From assembly GCA_023807065.1 (NCBI GenBank), contig JAJJLU010003699.1:1-37287 (forward strand): a DNA stretch of 37,287 bases, read 5' to 3'. The DNA is from Isotricha intestinalis (Eukaryota; Ciliophora; Litostomatea; Vestibuliferida; Isotrichidae). Shown piece by piece: positions 30,702 to 37,287 of the stretch. The notes under the pieces were generated by a model, which was given only the letters and a program-made list of their open reading frames with translations, ran no database searches and had not been told where the DNA came from. Every line of letters starts with the position of its first letter. Within the stretch, counting starts at the first letter, position 1. The translations under genes and the position numbers were made by a program.

Positions 30702-32430
30702 ATGGGAAAAATAAATAATAAATCAAATGAACCAACATCTGTTATTTATAAATTGAATCAAAATGATATTACAAGATGTCCTCATTGTAATTTAATTTAT
30801 TCACATAAATTATAAAAAAGGAAATCCAATATGAATGTGAAAATGAACATAAAGGAAATATTTATTTAAAAGAATATATGAAGATATTTAATAAATATAG
30901 TCTTTTAAAGGAAAAATGTAAAGATTGTGGAAAAAATAAAAAAGAAATAAAAGGAGATTTTTTTTATTGTTCTAAATGTAATCAATTTATATGTGATTTA
31001 TGTCAATTAAACCATCCAAATGGAGATAAACATAATTTTGTAAATTTTATAAAATATGATTCTATATGCAAAATTCATTCAAACATATATGATTCATATT
31101 GTATTAAATGTAAAAAAAATTTATGTATCAATTGTAAATCTAAACATGAATTTCATGATTTAATTAATTTCTCTAAATTTAATTATAATCAAGAATCAAA
31201 AGATAAATTAGAAGAAGAAATAAAAAATATAGAAATAAAAATCAAAAATTTAGATATTATTAAACAAAATATAATAAATGAAATTAATAAATTAAAAGAA
31301 TTAAATGAATTAGAAATGAAATTTATTAAAATATTATTACATACTTATCAATATGAAGAAAATCAAAATAATATAAATTATAATATTATTCAAAATTTAA
31401 AAAACTTTGAAAATAAATTTAATCCAAATAAAAAAAAAATATATGAAAGTGTATATAAAGAAGGTAATCAATTTATTAATTTTCTTCAAAATATTAAATA
31501 TAAATTACATTCTTTTATAAATAATTTTACAACACTTAAAAATCACACAGATTCAGTATATCATTTATCTAAATTAAATGATGGAAGATTGATTTCTTGT
31601 TCGTATGATAAATCATTAAATATATATAAAAAAGATTCTTATAAACTTCAATTATCAATTAAGGAACATTCAGGTGCTGTTTGTTCATTTACTCAATTAA
31701 ATGATGGAAGAATTATAACATGTTCTTATGATAAAACAATGAAAGTAATTAAATTAATAGGAGAAGATGAATATGAAATTGAACAAACATTACAAGGACA
31801 TACAAGTTATATTTGTAAAGTAATTGAAATAAAAGAAAATGAATTAATTTCAATATCATATGATAAAACAATGAAAATATGGGAATTAAATAATGAAAAT
31901 AAATATGAATTGTTGTTAACAATTGCTTTTCAAGATATTAATTCATGGTGTAATATTTTAAAATTAAATGAAAATGAATTTGTTACTTCTTCAACAGAAG
32001 ATAAATGTATAAAATTTTGGAATTCAAATAATTATTCAAAAATTTTAACTATTAAGAATATTGAACTTGAATGGACATTAAAAACAATGTGTTTATTAGA
32101 AAATGATATATTATGTGTTGGAGGATGTAATTTAAAAGGATTTTATTTATTTAAAATATCTACTCATCAATTTATTATAAATATTATAGGACCTAAAACA
32201 ATTTATGCTATTAATAAATGTTTAGATGGTTTATTTTTATGTTCTATTATTGATGAAAAAGGAATCATTGTCTTGTGAAATATAAATATGAAGAACAAAA
32301 TTTTAAAAAAATTGTTGAAAAGGAAAAAGCACATAATAGTAGTATTTATTCAACTGTTTAATTAAATGATGGAACAATTGCTTCTGGAAGAGATGCAGAT
32401 GAATATTCAATTAAATTATGGGAAGAATAA
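30702..32430 (+). pseudogene. B-box / coiled-coil / WD40 protein gene with three frame breaks
   Basis: An ATG at 30702 opens MGKINNKSNEP...RCPHCNLIYSHKL and hits TAA at about 30816. One base out of frame the protein continues with IQYECENEHKGNIYLKEYM into the long intact stretch 30878-32278. That stretch holds paired CxxC motifs (CKDCGK, CSKC, CDLC), a B-box (CKIHSNIYDSYCIKCKK), a coiled coil and WD40 blades (GRIITCSYDKTMKV, NELISISYDKTMKIWEL). It stops at TGA 32276, where one missing base (a lost G of a TGG Trp codon) would let KYKYEEQ continue in frame. A further in-frame TAA (32359) sits in STV-stop-LNDGTIAS, where sister blades have Gln, and the last blade ends IKLWEE. Complete, it would make a seven-blade propeller. 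The 466-codon core might still be expressed. Confidence 0.65.
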
Positions 32431-32880
32431 AATTTTTAATTTTTAAATTCTTTAATTTAAAAGAATTTTTGATGGAATTAAATATTCTCTGAAAATCTTA
32501 GAAGTTATTTAATTAAAAAATTAAATTAATAAAGTAATAAAACTAGTTTATTTATTGATAGAGTGAATTAAGGAGATGATTTTTTTAGAGATTTGATGAT
32601 TAATATTAACAAATATTTATATTATTTTATAATAATTTCGGAATTTAAAAATTTTTAACTTATATTCAAATAATAATATATTTATAATACTATATGAAAA
32701 ATAAATTACTCTATTTTTCATATAAATCATTATATTAAAATTGAAAATTATTCTAAAAATAAGTTCAAATAAATATCTAAATCCAATAAAAAATAACCAA
32801 ATTAATTTAACAATCATCATTATTATAATAAATCAAAAAACCAAAAAAAAAAACTATATAAAAAAATTAAAAAAATTTTT
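32431..32880. other. Gene-free interval between convergent genes
   Basis: This 450-base AT-rich interval separates the ends of the WD40 gene (plus) and the CDPK-like gene (minus). A 67-codon minus-strand frame at 32820-32617 is hydrophobic Ile/Phe/Asn-rich and looks like chance. No hairpin or repeat stands out. Confidence 0.5.
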
Positions 32881-35187
32881 TTATTTTTTCCACATGGTAG
32901 TAGCATAATTCATAAAAGCATTTCCAGTTAAATCAAGGCTTTTATTCCTACTTTCAACTTTACTTCCGAAATATTTTTTAATCCATTCATGTTTTAACAA
33001 TTCCTTAATATTTAATCTTTTTTCAGGTTTTTTTTGAAGAAGATCTTGAATAAATTGCATAGCTTCTTTACTTAATTGATTCCAAATAAAAGGATAAAAA
33101 GGAATAGGTTCTTCAATAGTCTTTCTTGCAATTTCTCTTTCAGAATATCTATCATCGAAAGGTAAACATCCACATAAAAGTAAATAAGAAATAACTCCAA
33201 TAGACCAAATATCAACTTTTTGATTATAAGGAATATCTAATAAAACTTCAGGAGCAACATAAGATAAAGTTCCATATGGTTCTCTACATGTTTCATTTGG
33301 TCCTATAATTTTACTTAAACCAAAATCTAATAATCTTATATCTGCTTCATCTGAATTATCTGTCATTAATATATTTTCTGGCTTTAAATCTCTATGAACT
33401 ATTCCAAAAGAATGTATATAAAAAACTGCTGTTGATAATTTATCTATTATTTCTGCTGCTCTTTTTTCTGGTAATTTATATCCTCTTTTTTCTATATATG
33501 AAAATAAATCTTTTCCTGAACAATATTCTGTCACTATATATATTTTTTCCTGGTTTTCTATTACATCATATAATCTTATTATATTTGGATGTTGACATAT
33601 TTTTAATATATCTATTTCTGTTTTTACTAATTCTAACTGCTTATTTGTCATTTCTTTCTTATTTATTATTTTTATTGCTACTTTACGGCCTGTTAGTTTA
33701 TGATAACCTAATTTAACTAAACCAAATTGACCTCGACCTAAATTTTCTTTTAAATCAAAATTTTCATTTAATGGAGTTATATCTATTGCCTTTCTTAAAT
33801 GTTTTAACCAATTTTCAATTTCATTTTTATCTTCTGAATAATAATTTCTTGTTTGTAAAGGATAAATTATACTAAAAGAATAATATATTTTACCATCTTT
33901 ATTTAAAGGAGGATTATTTTTTAAATATAGTCCACATAAATTATGAACTCCTTCATGATTTGCTATTCCTTGAGCTTTAAAGAAAAATAAATCTCGGAAA
34001 ACTAATCTAAAAAATAATCTTTTTAATTTTTTACTTTTTGTCAATTTAAATAAATATCCTTGATAATTAATTTCATTTAATTCATCATCTTCATCAGAAT
34101 TAGTATTATATTTTCTGAAAATATCATCTTCTTTTTCTTCATTAAAATTGTTATTTCCGTTCATTTGATAATTATTTAATATTTGTTTATTTTTTCTAAG
34201 AGGAGCTAAAACTTCATTATTAAAATCTTTTTTTTTATCATCTTCAATATTTTCTCCTAAATCTATTTCACTGAAAGAATCATCATTTAAATCGAAATTA
34301 ATTCTTTGAATATTTGTAGTAGTGGAATTTTTATTGATATTATCATCTTTAATTTCACTTAATTTCATTTTTTCAATGTCTTTTCTTTTATGAGTAGAAA
34401 AATTAGATCTTCTATGTCTTTTCATAGTAGGAGAATCGAATCTTTGAATAGTAGGTTTCTTAACAAAATGAGGAGGAGTTCTACAACCATGAAAAGGTGA
34501 ATTTTCAGAATATCTATTTCTATCTTCTTCTGTTAATTGAAATGTACCATTTTCTGATACCATTACTGTATCTTTACTAAATGGTCTCTTTTCTAATATG
34601 TGAAGTAATATTGATATAAATATATCTGAATTTGTATCACTCACTATTTTATTAAAATCTTCTTGAGTTATATATTCACGCTCTTTAAATATTTGATTTA
34701 ATGTCTCTAATAATTCATTTTGAATTTGTACTCTGTCATTAAAATTATTTGTTTCATAACGTAAATTTACTTTTTTATATTGTTCACTTGTTTTAATTGG
34801 AATATAACTTAATACTACACGAATATCATTTAAATTTATTTTTCCATCTTTGTCAAAGTCATAAAAGTTAAAAATTAATATTAATAATTGCTCAAAATTA
34901 CCACTAAATAATGTTGTCATTCCTATTATAAATTCTCTTATATCTAATAAATTATCATTGTTTGTATCAAAGACTGAAAATAATCTTGTATTAATTATTC
35001 CATTTAATTCATAATATTTACTAAATATTAATTTATTAACTCCTTTTTCACCTTCTTTATTTCTTTTCACTAAATCTTTCCATATTTCTGCTAAATATTT
35101 TGCAAAAGATTCTAAATTTTCTACACGGAATAATTGAATTAAAGAGGAAAAATCAAATTTTTCATCATATATTGTATATTTTTTCAT
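32881..35187 (-). CDS. Calcium-dependent protein kinase of the CDPK7 type: EF hands, PH domain, kinase (768 aa)
   Basis: Two EF-hand loops lie near the N-terminus: DTNNDNLLDIRE (residues 74-85, canonical D/N/D and final E) and DFDKDGKINLND (110-121). A PH-like domain (about 370-470) has GYLFKLTKSKKLKRLFFRL and a late Trp in IENWLKHLRKA. The kinase domain (about 474-740) has GRGQFGLV, VAIKIINK, HRDLKPEN, DFGLSK, GTLSYVAPE, and HEWIKKYFG at its end. This order (EF, PH, kinase) is the reverse of plant-type CDPKs and matches apicomplexan CDPK7, in which the PH domain binds phosphoinositides. A calcium- and lipid-regulated kinase at membranes is therefore likely, perhaps sensing the product of the PIP kinase encoded 4 kb away. 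All catalytic residues are present. Confidence 0.9.
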   Translation of the reverse strand: MKKYTIYDEKFDFSSLIQLFRVENLESFAKYLAEIWKDLVKRNKEGEKGVNKLIFSKYYELNGIINTRLFSVFDTNNDNLLDIREFIIGMTTLFSGNFEQLLILIFNFYDFDKDGKINLNDIRVVLSYIPIKTSEQYKKVNLRYETNNFNDRVQIQNELLETLNQIFKEREYITQEDFNKIVSDTNSDIFISILLHILEKRPFSKDTVMVSENGTFQLTEEDRNRYSENSPFHGCRTPPHFVKKPTIQRFDSPTMKRHRRSNFSTHKRKDIEKMKLSEIKDDNINKNSTTTNIQRINFDLNDDSFSEIDLGENIEDDKKKDFNNEVLAPLRKNKQILNNYQMNGNNNFNEEKEDDIFRKYNTNSDEDDELNEINYQGYLFKLTKSKKLKRLFFRLVFRDLFFFKAQGIANHEGVHNLCGLYLKNNPPLNKDGKIYYSFSIIYPLQTRNYYSEDKNEIENWLKHLRKAIDITPLNENFDLKENLGRGQFGLVKLGYHKLTGRKVAIKIINKKEMTNKQLELVKTEIDILKICQHPNIIRLYDVIENQEKIYIVTEYCSGKDLFSYIEKRGYKLPEKRAAEIIDKLSTAVFYIHSFGIVHRDLKPENILMTDNSDEADIRLLDFGLSKIIGPNETCREPYGTLSYVAPEVLLDIPYNQKVDIWSIGVISYLLLCGCLPFDDRYSEREIARKTIEEPIPFYPFIWNQLSKEAMQFIQDLLQKKPEKRLNIKELLKHEWIKKYFGSKVESRNKSLDLTGNAFMNYATTMWKK

Positions 35188-35550
35188 CCTTTTTATTTTA
35201 ATTTTTTATTTTGAATGTTATTTTTTTATTTATTTTTTTATATCCTTTTTAATTATTGTTTATATTTATAATTAATTATTAATTATTTTTTTAAATACAT
35301 CTTTTTTAGTTGTTAAGTTATTTGGTTATTTTTGGATTTTTTAAAATTAAAAGATTATTTATATAAATCATATTTTTTTATTTATATTTTTTTTGACAAT
35401 ATTTACTTATTACATTTTTAGGAAATGCAAAAAAGTTTTTTTCAATATTTTAATTAAGCTAAAAATCTATTTATAAAGACTAAAACTTTTTTCAAATTAT
35501 TCACATATATATTTTACTTTATCTAAAAATATTTGAATCTTATTGAAATT
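35188..35550. other. Gene-free interval between CDPK-like and Not4-like genes
   Basis: This is a 363-base AT-rich interval with no coding frame, RNA gene or repeat that I can support. It should contain the promoter of the CDPK-like gene and the 3' UTR of the Not4-like gene, both on the minus strand. Confidence 0.5.
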
Positions 35551-36810
35551 TTATAAATTTTTATAATTACTATTCCAATTTTTAATATCATCCTTTTCTT
35601 TAGAAAATAAATCATTGTCATCTAAAATAATTTTATTATCACATTTAATATTATTAAAAAAAGAAAAAGAATGATATTTGATATTAATAATATTCATTAT
35701 AAACTTTGGAATTTTTAATCCATTTATTTCATTATTATTAACAAAGTCAAATCTGGATTTTTCAGGATGATGATATAAAGTAAAATTACATTTTAAATTA
35801 TAACAATTCGAATTTCCACTTTTATCTAAATTATTATTTGAACTTCCTTGAGAAGAATTTAAAGAAGTTGAAGTTGTATTAGCAGAATTAATATTATTTC
35901 TTAAATTATTTTTCAAATTTAAAATTTTATTTTCTTCACTTTTATTATTATTATATTGTAATATTTTTTTCGAATATAAATTTTTAAATTTTTTCTTCTT
36001 TTTTTTAGGTTCTCTTACTAAAATATATTCCATTGAATCATTATTTAATTCTTCAAAATTAAAATCATTATTAATATTATCACTACAATTATGACTATAA
36101 TTAAAAATAGAATCCCTTTTTTTTTCAAATAAAATTTCTTTCTGAATATCATAAATAATACTTTTATTATAAATCATATCAACAGTAGGGAAAAATAGTT
36201 TAATATTATTATTCGAAAAGAATATTTTATCATTAAATCCTTTTTTAACTAAATATTTTTTTTTATCATCATTAAAAATATCAGAGAATTTAACAGCGAT
36301 TTTTTGTTGTAAATAAAAAATAAATTTATTAGAACAAATATCTTCTTTTAAAATCATATCATCATCACAAGCCCATTTATGCATATAAAGACAATCTCTA
36401 TTTATACAATCAATTCCTTTTAAAAAAAAATTACAATATTTTGTTGTTCCAAAACTTGCTCTAAGAAGATTATTATTATCATATATATTATTATCAATTG
36501 ATAATAAAGCCAATGATGCTTCTTCAAAAGATGAATATGTTATATATGTTGAATATGTTATATTTGATTTTTTATTTTGAGAATATCCATTTTTATTTAC
36601 TATTATTTTTCTTATTTTACCATATTGACCTAAATATTCATATTTTTGTAATTTTTCTTCTGATGCTAAATTTAATGGTAATCCTATTATGTATACTATG
36701 TTCTTTTGAAGAATTCGAATTTTTGTTAAGTTATTTATATTATATAAGGTTGAAAGGAATTTTGATTGGGAATAAGATTGGTTATTATTTAAATTTTGAG
36801 ATATTGACAT
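35551..36810 (-). CDS. Not4/CNOT4-like RRM and CCCH zinc-finger protein lacking the RING, 419 aa
   Basis: Residues about 35-145 match the RRM plus zinc-finger part of Not4/CNOT4: KNIVYIIGLPLNLASEEKL (RNP2 strand), YLGQYGKIRKIIVNK, then STYITYSSFEEASLAL and LLRASFGTTKYC, which is the family's signature joint, and a CCCH finger C-x8-C-x4-C-x3-H (CNFFLKGIDCINRDCLYMH). Canonical Not4 has an N-terminal C4C4 RING. Here only about 35 Asn/Ser-rich residues precede the RRM, and the upstream 350 bases contain no Cys-rich exon. The C-terminal 270 residues are disordered and Asn-rich. It probably binds RNA or the CCR4-NOT complex without E3 ligase activity of its own. The ATG follows a long A-tract on the coding strand. 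Confidence 0.85.
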   Translation of the reverse strand: MSISQNLNNNQSYSQSKFLSTLYNINNLTKIRILQKNIVYIIGLPLNLASEEKLQKYEYLGQYGKIRKIIVNKNGYSQNKKSNITYSTYITYSSFEEASLALLSIDNNIYDNNNLLRASFGTTKYCNFFLKGIDCINRDCLYMHKWACDDDMILKEDICSNKFIFYLQQKIAVKFSDIFNDDKKKYLVKKGFNDKIFFSNNNIKLFFPTVDMIYNKSIIYDIQKEILFEKKRDSIFNYSHNCSDNINNDFNFEELNNDSMEYILVREPKKKKKKFKNLYSKKILQYNNNKSEENKILNLKNNLRNNINSANTTSTSLNSSQGSSNNNLDKSGNSNCYNLKCNFTLYHHPEKSRFDFVNNNEINGLKIPKFIMNIINIKYHSFSFFNNIKCDNKIILDDNDLFSKEKDDIKNWNSNYKNL

Positions 36811-37164
36811 TTTTTTTTTTGGAATTTTTTTGATTCTTCTTTTTATATTATTATTTTTCTATATTTATTTATATTTTTTTATTGTTTTTCGGTTGTTTTG
36901 GAATTTTTTATTTTTTTATTTATTGTTTGTTTTTAGGAGTTTTTTTGGAGAAATGTTGTTTTATAAGTTTGTTTTTTTATTTATTTTTATTAAATAATAA
37001 AAATTTAATTATTGATTATTGTTATATTTTATTAAAGTAAATTATTTAATTGCATTTAATAAATTTCAAATTTATATATCAATTCTATTATTAATATATT
37101 AATAAGATAAATTTATTAGATTGTTAAATTAAATTTTTAAAAATCCAAAAATTAAATAAAAAAT
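36811..37164. other. Gene-free interval upstream of the Not4-like gene
   Basis: This is a 354-base interval, T-rich on the plus strand near 36811-36990 with scattered G, then AT-mixed. I looked for a missing RING exon on the minus strand (paired Cys codons) and saw none. No RNA gene or repeat is evident. Confidence 0.5.
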
Positions 37165-37287
37165 CTAAAGAATATCATTAGCTTGAGTGATTTTATTACA
37201 CATATCTTCAAGTAAATTAATAAGATAATCTTGATTATTTTGTCTTTCATTTTTTTCATTTTCTAATTGAGTTTTCATAGCATTAAT
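37165..37287 (-). CDS. SF-assemblin-like coiled-coil protein, C-terminal end (5' part outside window)
   Basis: The minus strand is open from the window edge to a TAG at 37167-37165, giving 40 residues. Key part: LENEKNERQNNQDYLINLLE, then DMCNKITQAN. The pattern L-E-x-E-(+)-x-E-R...LL(E)...C.(+)(I/V) is the one seen at the C-terminus of SF-assemblin and beta-giardin, the fibre proteins of flagellar rootlets. This would fit the dynein LC1 relic as another trace of a ciliated or flagellated cell. Only the tail is visible, so the assignment is tentative. Confidence 0.5.
   Translation of the reverse strand: MNAMKTQLENEKNERQNNQDYLINLLEDMCNKITQANDIL

Noticed and set aside
30770..30822. Intron as the explanation of the first break in the B-box/WD40 gene
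   Set aside because: The only nearby candidate (GT after CCTCATT to the AG before GAAATCC) produces TGA at the junction and would remove the conserved CPHC segment.
32276..32278. TGA read as Trp or Cys (variant genetic code)
   Set aside because: The sequence after this TGA continues one base out of frame, so recoding alone does not help. TGA ends the 29070-30608 gene cleanly, and Trp and Cys use TGG and TGT throughout.
32359..32361. TAA read as Gln, as in many ciliates
   Set aside because: TAA ends most genes in the window and appears in no other long coding frame; a decayed CAA codon in a broken gene is simpler.
32617..32820. 67-codon minus-strand hydrophobic frame
   Set aside because: Chance frame in AT-rich DNA between convergent genes, with no coding signature.
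1..37287. tRNA, rRNA, CRISPR arrays, transposons or long repeats
   Set aside because: No GC-richer cloverleaf-like blocks, no direct-repeat arrays and no transposase motifs were visible on either strand. Short AT microsatellites are within expectation. A tRNAscan or repeat search could still find something.

Overview
This window is a gene-dense stretch of a very AT-rich eukaryotic nuclear genome. Long Lys/Asn/Ile-rich reading frames (one over 12 kb) end on TAA (most), TAG (two) or TGA (one). None of them needs an in-frame stop to be read, so the standard genetic code fits. Three introns can be inferred, all only 28-30 nt with GTAA...TAG ends. The gene content points to a ciliate-like alveolate that keeps the standard code: a CDPK7-type kinase (EF hands, PH, kinase), a PIP kinase with an N-terminal EF-hand-like region, a two-membrane-span protein of a type I associate with ciliates, a giant LamG/Cys-rich/REJ receptor, an SF-assemblin-like tail and a relic of axonemal dynein light chain 1. 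A bacterial-looking epimerase/dehydratase with a zinc ribbon would suit an anaerobic or gut (litostome/rumen) ciliate. That lineage is an inference and not proven here.

Layout. 1-2114 (+): the 3' end of a coiled-coil gene, a CAP/SCP-like gene, and a broken dynein LC1 relic. 2537-4849 (-): a three-exon ankyrin-repeat gene whose true start and end come from the two introns. 5484-7049 (+): an SDR/zinc-ribbon fusion, head-to-head with the ankyrin gene and tail-to-tail with the next gene. 7183-28909 (-): seven collinear genes in coordinate order, namely the 4037-aa receptor, a small CxC/coiled-coil protein, a low-complexity protein, a UBA-tailed AMPK/MARK-like kinase, ribosomal protein eL37, a small coiled-coil protein, and the two-exon PIP kinase. 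29070-32430 (+): the two-span membrane protein and a B-box/WD40 gene with several frame breaks. 32881-37287 (-): the CDPK7-like kinase, a Not4-like RNA-binding protein without a RING, and the 3' end of an SF-assemblin-like gene.

Taken together, three genes fit calcium/phosphoinositide signalling (EF-hand PIP kinase, EF-hand/PH kinase, CAMK-type kinase) and three encode surface or secreted-type proteins (giant receptor, two-span protein, CAP-like protein). This is eukaryotic neighbourhood, not an operon, so functional linkage is only suggestive. The most interesting items are the giant receptor with its duplicated four-LamG block, the RING-less Not4, the ultra-short introns, and the two loci broken by single-base frame slips.
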